Positions 1 through 9,596 of a DNA stretch of 64,000 nt are shown in pieces. The position numbers were made by a program, and so were the translations under genes. Numbering within the stretch: position 1 is the stretch's first letter; each line of letters begins with the position of its first letter. Origin of the DNA: Klebsiella pneumoniae (GTDB lineage: Bacteria > Myxococcota_A > UBA796 > GCA-2862545); assembly GCA_945861065.1 (NCBI GenBank), contig CAMASI010000003.1, positions 36,206 through 100,205 of the forward strand, read 5' to 3'. The notes below the pieces were generated by a model, which was not told the origin of the DNA, searched no databases, and was given only the letters and a program-made list of their open reading frames with translations.

Positions 1-1303
1 GTTTGAGCTGGGTGACGACGTCGCGTACGAAACCCGCGCGTGCGACCTCCAGAGAGAGGGGATCCCCTTCCACGGGCAAGACACCGTACATGCCGCCGAG
101 TTTAAGGGCCCCCATCGGGCCCAAATCTCGCACAAGAATGTGGTGCGACTCCCGGATATGTCGAACGACGATGTTCGGGTCTGCTTTGACCGGAATTCGA
201 TAGCCGGGGTCAAACCGAAACAGGCGAGCAGTGGATGCAAGAAAATCGTGCCAACCGAGACTGCCGCCAAGAAAATGCTCGCCCAATGCGGCGGCCATTT
301 CTCGGATTCGAAATATGGCTCTGGGATTCTCGAATACGATCAGGACGCGGATCTGCGCGTTGAATTCCGGCATGCGTGCGCGCACTTCGGTTTGCGTCGC
401 GTCGAGCAACTCGGCTACGTAGGCGGCTTCTTCCTCGTTTTCTAGTTTCGGGAAATACACGATCTGCGCGTGCGGAAACTGTCGATTGCACCACGTGTGC
501 AAGACGAGTTCCACGAGGTGCAAAGGAAGTGGAATCCCGTCAAGTAGGTGGTTTCCGTCGGGAAGGGCGAGGCCCGCCACCCGTTTGATGGGAATCGACC
601 GATTCTGCTCATTGATCGAGGTGGTGCGGGTGCCACTTGGATCCGTCCACGTCAAGCTGCCGTCGACGCAGGCTGCGAGATGTACATGGGCCCGGAGAAG
701 GTGGCGACCAATCGGCGTTTTGCTGTCTTCACTGTCCGCTCCCCACCGGGGGAGCTGCCCAGAGTGAGCGACCAATTCGGCGACAATCGGGGCTTCGTCG
801 GAACGTCGGCGAGACAGCGCATTCATGGCGTTGATCGCGAGTCGGGGAGAATCCGGGGGGCCGAAAAGAGTGACCTGGGCGCCCTTTAGTGCCGCGGGAA
901 TGGTCACTTGCCTTGGCGCGGGGGGGTTGGGCAAGGGGCCGATGACGACACGACCGGTGGCGTCGCAGCGGCCGATCACCGTCTCCCAATCGGGGTCGCG
1001 GACAGAGCGAGTACGATTGCGGACGGCACAATCGAGCGTTCCGGCGTCGAGAAAGGCGCGGTCTTCTGCCCGTCTCCTGAGGACTGCGGCCAAGCTGTGT
1101 TTGACACCGCGGTAAACGGCAACGACGACGGCGAGCGCCTCACCTTCGAGGGCCGGGAACTCGTCTTGCAGCCCGGGCGCGACGCGCAGGCCTGGGATCG
1201 TAGGGTGCCGTTCCGCCGCGGCGTCGAGGGCGGCCAGCAGGGTGGGCGGCAAGAAGGCGGACCAGGCGTGCTGGAGGGCCGGGTCGGTCGAGAGGTCTGG
1301 CAT
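1..1303 (-). CDS. Malate-synthase-like protein (3' end outside window)
   Basis: Reading the minus strand from the ATG at 1303 gives an uninterrupted frame of 434 codons that runs off the left edge. It follows the malate synthase plan: an LDAGxL segment, a stretch matching the family's GPTDRKMVINALNS block (here GPPDSPRLAINAMNA), ADSEDSKTP in place of ADFEDSNSP, then YFPKLEN, a VLIVFENPRAIFRI block carrying the probable Mg-binding Glu, GWHDF with the second probable acidic ligand, and GGMYGVLP in place of GGMAAFIP. The family condenses glyoxylate with acetyl-CoA to malate. The match is divergent and the C-terminal catalytic Asp region lies outside the window, so activity is unproven. GGAG stands 4 nt before the ATG; a GTG at 1333 is an alternative. 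It lies 88 nt downstream of the PKS gene and is probably co-transcribed with it. Confidence 0.72.
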   Translation of the reverse strand, partial: MPDLSTDPALQHAWSAFLPPTLLAALDAAAERHPTIPGLRVAPGLQDEFPALEGEALAVVVAVYRGVKHSLAAVLRRRAEDRAFLDAGTLDCAVRNRTRSVRDPDWETVIGRCDATGRVVIGPLPNPPAPRQVTIPAALKGAQVTLFGPPDSPRLAINAMNALSRRRSDEAPIVAELVAHSGQLPRWGADSEDSKTPIGRHLLRAHVHLAACVDGSLTWTDPSGTRTTSINEQNRSIPIKRVAGLALPDGNHLLDGIPLPLHLVELVLHTWCNRQFPHAQIVYFPKLENEEEAAYVAELLDATQTEVRARMPEFNAQIRVLIVFENPRAIFRIREMAAALGEHFLGGSLGWHDFLASTARLFRFDPGYRIPVKADPNIVVRHIRESHHILVRDLGPMGALKLGGMYGVLPVEGDPLSLEVARAGFVRDVVTQLK

Positions 1304-1391
1304 CAGGCTCCGGCTATGCCGTATACCGGCCACCTGTGCGAGGGTCTGCGGCTACCCGATTGGGCCCTCGCGACGCCCGATCCTCACGCGC

Positions 1392-4300
1392 TCAGCGCCC
1401 CAATGCTGGCGGCGCCGGCAGCACGATGACTTCGGGCACCACCGGTGAGTCGGCGCCTACAAGCGACCACGCCAACGCGGCGAATAACGTGGCCATGAGT
1501 GCTCCGAGCGCGGCCGAACCGATGGCGACCTGTCGGAGGGAGGGTACGTCGTCGGCGGGCCGTGCGGGTTCTGGGTCCTGGTGGCGGGTGGCCCACAACT
1601 CCTTCGCGAGCTTGTTCACCGATGGCCCGGCGAGTACACGGCCGACGCCGATGACAAAACCCGATTCGGCGATTCGGCCGTGCAGGCGAACCGCAAGCAA
1701 TGAGTCCAAGCCGAGTTCGGTCAGAGGCACGTCGGGGTCGATCGGGAGCGACGCAGGGCGCCCCAACACGTCGTGCGCGGCGGCAATGAGCCACGGGACC
1801 AGAGCGGCCAGGTTGTCCGTGGGTGATCCGGCGGCTTGTTGCGGACCCTCAGGTTTGCGCGGAACGTTCGGGGCCACCGGCCGCAAGTCCGCCTCGAACG
1901 GAGAACCGGGTTGGGTCGCAAACCATCGCGCCCAATCCACATGCGCAACCAGCACGGTCGGCTCGGCGGCACCGAAACACAGGTCGAGCGCAGCGTCCGC
2001 TTCCGCGGGGCTATGGAAACGCAGGCCCATGCCTTCTTGCCGTTGTCGGTGTGCGGACCCCAGCGCGCTCGCCAAGCCGATGTCGGCCCATGGCCCCCAA
2101 GCGATGCTGATTCCAGGGAGGCCTTGGTTTCGCCGGTGGGCGGCGAGTCCGTCGAGGAACGCGTTGGCGCCTGCGTACACGGCCTGGCCGACGGACGGCA
2201 TGAGGCTCGCCGCGGACCCGTACATCACAAAGTGATCCAAATGCCGTTTTGCCGTCGCGAGATGGAGGTTGTACGCAACATCGACTTTGGGTCGCAACAC
2301 GGTGTCCACGACGCCGAGGTCTTGCGTCGCCAACAGACCGTCCGCCAACACCGCCGCTAGATGAAAGACGCCGGCCAGCGGTGGGCCTTCGGCGTCGATC
2401 TGGGAAAATGCCAGTGCCAGGGCGGTGTTGTCGCTCGCGTCGATGCCCCCGAGACAACGAATCTCGGGATCTGGCCCAGAAACGCCATCGCGACGGCCGA
2501 GGCACCACACCCGACCTGCCCCGCGCCGCCGCAGTGAGGCGGCCAGATGTCGACCCAGTTCACCCAGGCCACCGACGATGAGGTAGGCGCGATCGGCACG
2601 AAACTCGGGCATCGGGACGGCGTCGTTGGCGACGCGTAGACGGGCCACCCAACGGCGCCCCTTGCGGATGGCGACCTGAGCTTCGGCATCCTGGTTTCGG
2701 ATCGCTTCGAGCAAGCCATCCACATCGTTGGGCTCGATGTCTACGACGCCCGGCGCGAGCTGAGGCGCCTCTGCGGACAGCGTACGTGCCATGCCCCAGA
2801 CGATCGATTGGCCTGGGATGACCGCGTCTTGCGGGTGCACCGCCACAGCGCCGCCGGTCACCCAAAGCACGCGCGTTGGGGTGTTGCCGAGCCGATTGAC
2901 GCTGTCCCGGACGGCGCCTGTCCATCGGCGCCAGGCATCTGGCGACGCCTCCAAGTTCACCCCACGAAGGTCAACGACAAAGGCCGCGCCGGGGTTCGCG
3001 CTCTGGGCTTGGGTGACGACCACCCCGGACGCGCGCAGCTTCGTCACAACCGCGTCCCCAAACGCTCCGCCGTCCGTCAACACGGTCACGGGACCCAATT
3101 CACGCTCAGACCGCGTTTCGCTCTCGGTCCACCCCACGGCGTAGCGCGCGGGTGCAACAACTTGCGGAGGAGGTGGCACAACTTGGGCGCCTGTCGAAAA
3201 CGGCACGTCCCGACGGCGACCCAGGGGTTGGGGAACGGTCGCTGGGTTGGCTTTGGGCATGAACTCTGGCAAGTCCACACCGTGCACGAGCAGTTCTGCG
3301 GCCGCTTGCGCCAGTGCCAGGTCGTCGTCCTGGCCCTTTCGAAGCGTGGCGACGGTGAGGCTGGGCGGGTCGGGGTGCCGCGCGGCAGCAGCGAGTACGA
3401 CGGCGTTGCCACCGCATTCGACGAGGGTGTCGATGCCTGCTTCCCGCGCGGCCCCCACGGCTGCCATCAAATGGACTTGGGATCGAAGGTGCGCCGTCCA
3501 ATACGACGCAGAACCCCACACCAGGTCTGCGCGGGCGCCGGATGAGCCGAACACGGGGACACGTGCGGGCGCGATCCGAAGGTCCTTCAGGTCTGAAGCG
3601 AACGCGTCAAGGACCGGGTCCACGAGCGGGCTGTGGTACGCGTTGTCTACGGCGATCGGTTTGCAGCGAAACCCGCGTTTCACGGCGTCGGTTGTGGCGG
3701 TGTTTACGGCCTGAATAGGGCCGGAGATCACGGTTTCGTCGGGTGCGTGCACCCCTGCCACGAACACGTCGGCAGGCAACATCGCCGCCGTCTCGTCGAC
3801 GCTGGCGTACACCACGGCCATGGCCCCGCCGGGCCGCAAGCTGGCCATTCGGCGACCCCGGGCCAGGGCGAGCGCCATGGCAGAAGCGATGGGAAGGGCG
3901 CCTACGAAGGCCGCTGCGGCAATCTCGCCAAAGCTGTGACCGATCGCGGCGTGTACAGGAAGGCCTTGGCGAACCCACCGTTGGGCGAGTGCGAAATTCA
4001 GTGCGGTGGCGCCGACCTGCGTCCACAGAATTCCGTTCAGTCGCGCGTCTAGCGGGTCAAACAGGGCAGCTTGCAAGGACCCTTCTTCCCGCACTGCCGC
4101 GGCCGCTTCGTCGATGTCGCTGCGGAAGTCCGGGTCGGTGTCGTACAGCGTTGCGCCAGCGCCGACGCGTTGCGAACCTGCGCCGCCGAAGACAAGTGCG
4201 ACCCGCCGTCCGGTTGTGGCCCGGCCCGCGATGAAGGGCCCGTGAACGAGATACTGCGCTGCTTCCTCCCCCGAAGTTGCGACCACGGCGCGGCGGTGGG

Positions 4301-5915
4301 TGAGGGGACGCGACCTCAAGGTGGCAGCTGCGCAGTCGGGCCACGGTTGGGCCTTCAGCAGGTCGGCCAGGGCGACGGCAGCGTCGGATACGTGGTCGGC
4401 GCCCACAGCGGACACCAGCGCTACCGTGGGCCCCGGGCGGGATGGAAACGCGGTCCTAACTGGCGGTCCAGACACAACCGCGTGCGCGTTCACGCCTGAC
4501 AACCCCCACGCACTCACGGCGACGGTGCGAATATCGGCCACCGTCGCCACATCGGCGATTTGAAATCCCGGTGCGCTGCCCCCATGCACATGAGGCGGAA
4601 CGACGCCGTCGCGAATCATGAGGACCGCGCTCAGCACGCCGACAGCGCCTGCGGCCTGCTCCAAATGGCCCGTCGCACATTTGGCGGAGCCGAGAAACGG
4701 CAATCGGCCGGCGCCCGCGAATGCCGCGGCGAGCGCACGAACTTCGATGGGGTCCCCGAGTGGCGTGCCAGCGCCGTGGGCCTCGATGACATCGATGTCG
4801 GGCGCTGCGACACCGGCATCAACCCACGCCTGAGCGATCACCGATTGTTGTGCCGCTGCGTCAGGGACGGTGATTCCCGGCGTTCGCCCGCCATGACCCA
4901 CGGCCGAGCCCCGGAGAATTGCCCAGACGTGAAGGCCGCGCTGTTGAGCGACGTCGAGCCGAACGAGGGCGAATACGACGGCGCCTTCGCCGCGTCCGTA
5001 GCCCGTGACGGAATCGGAAAACGGACGACTCCGACCGTCGGCGGACAACGCGCCGAGCGCATCGAGGATGGAGAAACTGCGGGCGTCGAGCAGGGAGGCG
5101 CCTCCGGCCAACGCGGCGTCCACTTCCCCGTTGCGAATTGCGCGGCTCGCGGCATGGAGCGCGACCAATGACGCAGAGCACGCCGTGTTCAGGGTCAGGG
5201 TAGGGCCGCCGAGGTCCAACGCCCAGGACACCCTCCCTGCCACGAAACTGGACTCAGAACCGGTTCCGGACCACGCGTCCGTGTCCACACCTTGTCCACC
5301 GTCGGGCACGCCGAGCCAAACGCCCGTTCGACGACGTACGTTGTGGAGCCCGCCGTGGTCGAAGGCGTCGGCGGCAGTCGTCAGCGCGATCCGGTGCAAC
5401 GCGGACATTTGCCTGCATTCGTGGTCGGACAGCCCAAACCGATCCGGATCGAAGGAAACGAGGTCTCCCAACCAAGCTGCGGCCCGGCGCACAGGTGCGT
5501 GTCGGGCGGGAAGCGGGTTGCCGACGAGGTCGTCGCCGGCCAACCTCCGCTTCCAGAACGCGTCCACAGTGTCTGCGCCCGGAAGTTGTGCTGCAAACCC
5601 GACGATGGCAACCTCGTGTCGCGCAGCGTTGTGGACCTCCTTGGGCGCTGCCGGCGCTTGGGCCGTCAATGTCTCGGATTCCGCCGACAACACCGTCACG
5701 AGCCTCGCCATCGTGGGGTGGTCCAGCACCAACGTGGGCGCCAGCGTCCGTCCGAGCCGTCGTCCGAGTCGTGCTGCCAGTTCGAGCGCGACAAGCGAGT
5801 TCATGCCCTGCTCGAACAGGCTCCGGGTTTCGTCGAGTTCCGCCGGGGCGATGCGCAATACGGCTGCGGTTTGTGCGCGGACCACGTCCGCGATGCGTGC
5901 TCGGTCGGTTGCCAA
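1392..5915 (-). CDS. Membrane-anchored monomodular polyketide synthase (ACP-KS-AT-KR-ACP-TM)
   Basis: This 1507-residue type I PKS has, in order: an N-terminal acyl carrier domain (about 8-80, GMNSL, Ser40), ketosynthase (100-480; Cys246 in TACSAS, His380 in EAHGAG, His417 in KCATGHLE), acyltransferase (572-870; Ser661 in GHSFGE), ketoreductase (1108-1290; GGLGELG cofactor loop, Ser1234, Tyr1247), a second ACP (1370-1440; Ser1405 in GLDSL) and a hydrophobic helix near 1465-1488. There is no dehydratase, enoyl reductase, thioesterase or reductive release domain. All catalytic residues sought are present. The AT selectivity region reads NAYHSP and does not clearly match the malonyl (HAFH) or methylmalonyl (YASH) signature. 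The start is a TTG because an in-frame stop lies just upstream, so the N-terminus is uncertain. The C-terminal helix suggests the growing chain is held at the inner membrane. The product is unknown. Confidence 0.93.
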   Translation of the reverse strand: MATDRARIADVVRAQTAAVLRIAPAELDETRSLFEQGMNSLVALELAARLGRRLGRTLAPTLVLDHPTMARLVTVLSAESETLTAQAPAAPKEVHNAARHEVAIVGFAAQLPGADTVDAFWKRRLAGDDLVGNPLPARHAPVRRAAAWLGDLVSFDPDRFGLSDHECRQMSALHRIALTTAADAFDHGGLHNVRRRTGVWLGVPDGGQGVDTDAWSGTGSESSFVAGRVSWALDLGGPTLTLNTACSASLVALHAASRAIRNGEVDAALAGGASLLDARSFSILDALGALSADGRSRPFSDSVTGYGRGEGAVVFALVRLDVAQQRGLHVWAILRGSAVGHGGRTPGITVPDAAAQQSVIAQAWVDAGVAAPDIDVIEAHGAGTPLGDPIEVRALAAAFAGAGRLPFLGSAKCATGHLEQAAGAVGVLSAVLMIRDGVVPPHVHGGSAPGFQIADVATVADIRTVAVSAWGLSGVNAHAVVSGPPVRTAFPSRPGPTVALVSAVGADHVSDAAVALADLLKAQPWPDCAAATLRSRPLTHRRAVVATSGEEAAQYLVHGPFIAGRATTGRRVALVFGGAGSQRVGAGATLYDTDPDFRSDIDEAAAAVREEGSLQAALFDPLDARLNGILWTQVGATALNFALAQRWVRQGLPVHAAIGHSFGEIAAAAFVGALPIASAMALALARGRRMASLRPGGAMAVVYASVDETAAMLPADVFVAGVHAPDETVISGPIQAVNTATTDAVKRGFRCKPIAVDNAYHSPLVDPVLDAFASDLKDLRIAPARVPVFGSSGARADLVWGSASYWTAHLRSQVHLMAAVGAAREAGIDTLVECGGNAVVLAAAARHPDPPSLTVATLRKGQDDDLALAQAAAELLVHGVDLPEFMPKANPATVPQPLGRRRDVPFSTGAQVVPPPPQVVAPARYAVGWTESETRSERELGPVTVLTDGGAFGDAVVTKLRASGVVVTQAQSANPGAAFVVDLRGVNLEASPDAWRRWTGAVRDSVNRLGNTPTRVLWVTGGAVAVHPQDAVIPGQSIVWGMARTLSAEAPQLAPGVVDIEPNDVDGLLEAIRNQDAEAQVAIRKGRRWVARLRVANDAVPMPEFRADRAYLIVGGLGELGRHLAASLRRRGAGRVWCLGRRDGVSGPDPEIRCLGGIDASDNTALALAFSQIDAEGPPLAGVFHLAAVLADGLLATQDLGVVDTVLRPKVDVAYNLHLATAKRHLDHFVMYGSAASLMPSVGQAVYAGANAFLDGLAAHRRNQGLPGISIAWGPWADIGLASALGSAHRQRQEGMGLRFHSPAEADAALDLCFGAAEPTVLVAHVDWARWFATQPGSPFEADLRPVAPNVPRKPEGPQQAAGSPTDNLAALVPWLIAAAHDVLGRPASLPIDPDVPLTELGLDSLLAVRLHGRIAESGFVIGVGRVLAGPSVNKLAKELWATRHQDPEPARPADDVPSLRQVAIGSAALGALMATLFAALAWSLVGADSPVVPEVIVLPAPPALGR

Positions 5916-5997
5916 CGATTCGCTCGTGGCTTGATAACCGCGATTGCGGGGTCGCGGTCACGCGCGATCACGAGTACACTAAGGCGCGAGGGCGCCC

Positions 5998-8643
5998 ATG
6001 CGTTTCATTCTGTTGAGTTGGTTGGCGGCTTGCGGCGGACCCGTTGACGGCCCAGGCGATGGCGCTGTCGAAGTGTGCGGCAATGCGATCGACGACGACG
6101 GCAATGGCGCGTCGGACTGTGACGACAATGCCTGCGCATGCCCAGAGCTGTGCACGACCGACGGCGATGAAGATCGCGACGGTGTGGAAGGGTGTGCCGA
6201 CTCGGATTGCGACGGGTCCTGCCCCGAAGTGTGCGACGACACGCGCGACAACGACGGGGATGGCTCGATCGATTGCGACGATTCAGACTGCTCGGATCCC
6301 GCTTGCCCCGAGATTTGCGGGGATGGCCGAGACAACGATGGGGACGGCGCCTCCGATTGTTCCGACGTGGACTGCGTGGACCCGTCTTGCGAGGAATTGT
6401 GCACCGACGCGCGCGACAACGACGCGGACGGCGCGACGGATTGTGAGGACGCCGACTGCGACGGACTTTGCCCAGAGACCTGTGAGGACGGTCGCGACAA
6501 CGATCTGGACGGCTTTGCCGATTGTGATGACCCGCAGTGCGAGGTCGCTTGCATAGAAGACTGCGTGAACGATTTGGATGACGACGCGGACGCGTTGATC
6601 GATTGTATTGATCCGGAATGTTCCGCCGAGTGCGACACCGACAACGACGGGTTCCTCAACGGCGACCATGGCGGCGACGACTGCGACGATTTGGACCCGG
6701 AAGTGAACCCCGACGCCAATGAGGTGTGCAATGGCGTAGACGACGACTGCAACGGCGCGACCGATTTGGAGGACCCGGGCGTTGATCCGGCGACCCAGCA
6801 GAAGTTCTACGACGACGACGATTTCGACAGCTTCGGGGATCGGTTTGACGTGGGCACCTGGGCCTGTGTCGGCGACCTCGGTACGGTTCCGGACAACACC
6901 GACTGTAACGATGCCGATCCGGACGTGAGTCCGGCCGCATTGGAGGTGTGTGATGGGGTCGACAACGATTGCGATTCGCTGAAAGACGACGCGGACCCGT
7001 CAGTGGACCTCGCCACGACTTCGACCTGGTACCCGGACAACGACGGCGATGGCTACGGCGACATCGGGTCGCCCGAGTTCGTGTGCAATCCACCAGCTGG
7101 GTATGTGGACAATGGCGACGACTGCAACGACGACGACCCGCTGCTCGGGCCGCCGTCGGATTGGCTCCCAGACCTCGACGGCGACGACTACGGCGTTGGG
7201 GTGCCCTACGGCGTCGTGACCTGCATCGAGCCCGCCGGAAGCTGGGCAGCGGCCGTGCACGGGGTGGATTGTGACGACACCGATCCGACCAACAACCCTG
7301 GCGCCACGGAGGTGTGTGACAGCCGGGACAACGACTGCGACCTGTACGTCGATGACGAAGACGACAGCATCGATCTAGCGACGGCCTCGGAATGGCATGT
7401 GGACTTCGACGAAGACGGGTACGGATCTAAGGTGGGGCCGCTCATCCAGTGTTTGGCACCGGTCGGGTGGGTCGCGGACAAAACCGACTGCGATGACGGC
7501 GACTACACGCTCAATCCCGGCGCCATCGAGGTCTGTGATGGGTTGGACAACGACTGCGACACCAAGAAGGATGACGCGGACCCGAGCGTAGATTTGTCCA
7601 CCGCGACGAATTGGTATTTGGACGCCGATTCGGACGGTTTTGGCGACCCCCTAGGCCTGCCCCTGTTCGCGTGTGCACCGCCCCCAGGCCGGTCTGCGGA
7701 CAATACCGACTGCGACGACAGCGACCCGTCGGTCCTTGGGCCCGGCGATTGGGTTGCCGACCTCGACCTCGACGGGTGGGGTGCAGGCCCCGGTCTCGGT
7801 CTGTTCCAGTGTGATTCACCGGGCGCCGGTTTCACCTCCGAGTACCTCGACGAGGATTGCGACGAGGGCGACGCGCTGATCTACCCGACGGCGCCGGAAA
7901 TCTGCGAAGACCTCGTGGACCAAGACTGTAACGGCCTCGACAAGTCCTGTTTCCCGATTCAGGACCCATCGTATTCAGCCGACGCTGTGTTCATCGACAA
8001 AGCGGGCGGCACCGTGATGACGGTCGCGTGGGACGGTACCAACTATTGGAGCACGTCTGGCGGCGGGGTCGTCGGCAACCGGCTCGCCGAGTACGACGCG
8101 TTCGGCGCCCCGCTGGGCACGTTCGCTCCGAGCATCGACTTCCGCTCGGTGTTCACGATCGGAGACGGCGTAGGTCAGCTCTATTCGCGCGAATACGCCC
8201 AAAAGGCCATCGAGGAGCAGGGTGCCGTCGGCTCCTTCCATGCGTTCGTGACGCTGTCTGGCGGTACGCTCGACATTCAGGCTTCGGTCTGTTGGGACGA
8301 CACACGCGGGGAGTTCGTGGCCCAGTACAACGGCACCGTGTCGAAGTGGGACATCTCCGGTGCTCATACCGGCGACCTCAAGCTGATTGGCTACGGGAGT
8401 TCCGGATTGGAGTCTTCGTACCCGCAGAATCGCGGTGTCGCGGTGGCCGGTGGTTGGTACTTCACCTACGACAGCGGCACGTTGTCAGGTTGGGATGAGA
8501 CGGGTGCGCGGGTCGGGAAGACGTCGTTGCTCGGTGGAGGGACCAGCTTTGACTCGAACTTCAGCCTGTCGTACGCGAACGGCCGCATCTGGGTGGTGGA
8601 CGCGGCGTTGGGCACGTGGCGCGGCTACCCCATCGACATCTAG
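5998..8643 (+). CDS. Large acidic MopE-type repeat lipoprotein
   Basis: An 881-residue exported protein whose short signal ends in LAAC, a lipobox. Residues about 25-220 are roughly seven tandem repeats of about 30 residues of the form [22 protein letters not shown]. Residues about 220-650 hold repeated MopE-like putative metal-binding units (EVCDGxDNDCD followed by DxDxDGYG). The last 220 residues lack repeats, are rich in Gly/Trp/Tyr beta-type sequence and may form a propeller-like domain. Such proteins in Myxococcota are thought to be surface Ca- or Cu-binding proteins with Cys pairs forming disulfides; no enzymatic role is visible. A possible -10 box, TACACT, lies at 5975-5980. The gene is divergent from the PKS (82 bp) and convergent with the LuxC-like gene (5 bp gap). 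Confidence 0.88.
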   Translation: MRFILLSWLAACGGPVDGPGDGAVEVCGNAIDDDGNGASDCDDNACACPELCTTDGDEDRDGVEGCADSDCDGSCPEVCDDTRDNDGDGSIDCDDSDCSDPACPEICGDGRDNDGDGASDCSDVDCVDPSCEELCTDARDNDADGATDCEDADCDGLCPETCEDGRDNDLDGFADCDDPQCEVACIEDCVNDLDDDADALIDCIDPECSAECDTDNDGFLNGDHGGDDCDDLDPEVNPDANEVCNGVDDDCNGATDLEDPGVDPATQQKFYDDDDFDSFGDRFDVGTWACVGDLGTVPDNTDCNDADPDVSPAALEVCDGVDNDCDSLKDDADPSVDLATTSTWYPDNDGDGYGDIGSPEFVCNPPAGYVDNGDDCNDDDPLLGPPSDWLPDLDGDDYGVGVPYGVVTCIEPAGSWAAAVHGVDCDDTDPTNNPGATEVCDSRDNDCDLYVDDEDDSIDLATASEWHVDFDEDGYGSKVGPLIQCLAPVGWVADKTDCDDGDYTLNPGAIEVCDGLDNDCDTKKDDADPSVDLSTATNWYLDADSDGFGDPLGLPLFACAPPPGRSADNTDCDDSDPSVLGPGDWVADLDLDGWGAGPGLGLFQCDSPGAGFTSEYLDEDCDEGDALIYPTAPEICEDLVDQDCNGLDKSCFPIQDPSYSADAVFIDKAGGTVMTVAWDGTNYWSTSGGGVVGNRLAEYDAFGAPLGTFAPSIDFRSVFTIGDGVGQLYSREYAQKAIEEQGAVGSFHAFVTLSGGTLDIQASVCWDDTRGEFVAQYNGTVSKWDISGAHTGDLKLIGYGSSGLESSYPQNRGVAVAGGWYFTYDSGTLSGWDETGARVGKTSLLGGGTSFDSNFSLSYANGRIWVVDAALGTWRGYPIDI

Positions 8644-8648
8644 AGGCC

Positions 8649-9596
8649 CTAAGAAGGTGACAAGGCGTCAGGCCAGCGGTGACCGTCCCACAGCCTCGGG
8701 ATGGGCGGCCGCTGGAGTTGGCCGGGTGCACAGACCCGGGATGCGCCGGGCCAGGCACGAACCGTAGAATCGTCGGTTGCGACGGACGACAACCACGGTG
8801 CCCACGCCGCTAGCGCCCGGTTCGCAGCCACTGGGCTGTCGACTTGGACCAGCAGGGGCGCCCGGGGCAGTGCCGCTGGATCGATGTGGGACACCGGCAG
8901 CCGATGAACAGACCCCCCCGCACCCTTGCGCGCCTCGCCGAGCAAACGAGCGAGGGCACTGCGGGCTCGGATGGCTGCCCCTTCGGCAGGCGTCACCTGA
9001 CCTACGGGCCAAGCCCGTTGCGCTGCAGCGAGCACGTCCGAGAGCCTTTCTACGCCATCGGACCGCGGCGTGAACACGACCGACGGCGAGAGGCAGCCCC
9101 GTCCGTCGTGGAGTGCGACGTCTTCTGCCAGCCGGGTCCAATCGTCGCCGACCATCCAGGCGATAGAGAACTTGTGCCCGAATCCGAGCACGGGTTTGTT
9201 TGGATACGATTTCCGAATCTCGGCGACGGTTTCGTCGCTCCCCATGACGACGACGGTATCAGCGTCGTCAGCGGCGTTCCGCCGATCGGTCGCGGCAATT
9301 CGACCCTGTGGATCTGCGGCTGCCACCGCTTCAGCAACACCGGGCTGGCCAGCCGGGGTTTTCCACACCGCGGTGCCCCCGAGCGCCAACGTCGCCGCTA
9401 CGACCTCGATGGGGGCTGTGAACACGGTCCCAGCAGCGACGATGACGACCCGTCCTGGATTGTTGCCCCGGAATGCAGACAACGCGGGAAGGGGCTGGAG
9501 CGCAGCCGCCCACGCGGCCCGCGCGCCTTGCGGCGACAACCAGGGGACGTGCGGACAAGGGTCAACCGCTGCGAGATTGAGCAGCCAGTCATTCAT
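8649..9596 (-). CDS. LuxC-type acyl-CoA/acyl-protein reductase
   Basis: A 315-residue member of the LuxC family, which reduces an activated acyl group (acyl-S-enzyme or acyl-CoA) with NADPH to an aldehyde. The probable catalytic cysteine is Cys168 in RGCLSPS, the family's typical context; an N-terminal nucleotide-binding segment (VVIVAAGTVFTAPIE) and MGSDETV are also seen. It is shorter than Vibrio LuxC (about 480 residues), mainly at the N-terminus. It is the last gene of a four-gene operon and overlaps the LuxE-like gene by 8 nt, which supports a joint LuxE-LuxC fatty-acid-reductase role. No luciferase (luxA/B) or LuxD transferase is nearby, so the aldehyde probably feeds the aminotransferase encoded in the same operon. 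Substrate chain length cannot be read from the sequence. Confidence 0.85.
   Translation of the reverse strand: MNDWLLNLAAVDPCPHVPWLSPQGARAAWAAALQPLPALSAFRGNNPGRVVIVAAGTVFTAPIEVVAATLALGGTAVWKTPAGQPGVAEAVAAADPQGRIAATDRRNAADDADTVVVMGSDETVAEIRKSYPNKPVLGFGHKFSIAWMVGDDWTRLAEDVALHDGRGCLSPSVVFTPRSDGVERLSDVLAAAQRAWPVGQVTPAEGAAIRARSALARLLGEARKGAGGSVHRLPVSHIDPAALPRAPLLVQVDSPVAANRALAAWAPWLSSVATDDSTVRAWPGASRVCAPGQLQRPPIPRLWDGHRWPDALSPS

Noticed and set aside
1336..2235. Long plus-strand frame antisense to the PKS 3' end
   Set aside because: It is a codon-bias shadow of the PKS gene, rich in Arg/Ser/Pro without any recognisable domain.
5005..5934. Second long plus-strand frame opposite the PKS N-terminus
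   Set aside because: Same high-GC shadow effect; the minus-strand ACP-KS domains are unambiguous.
5979..6752. Minus-strand Ser-rich frame opposite the repeat lipoprotein
   Set aside because: It reads the complement of the GAC/GAT-rich repeats as Ser codons and has no start region or family match.
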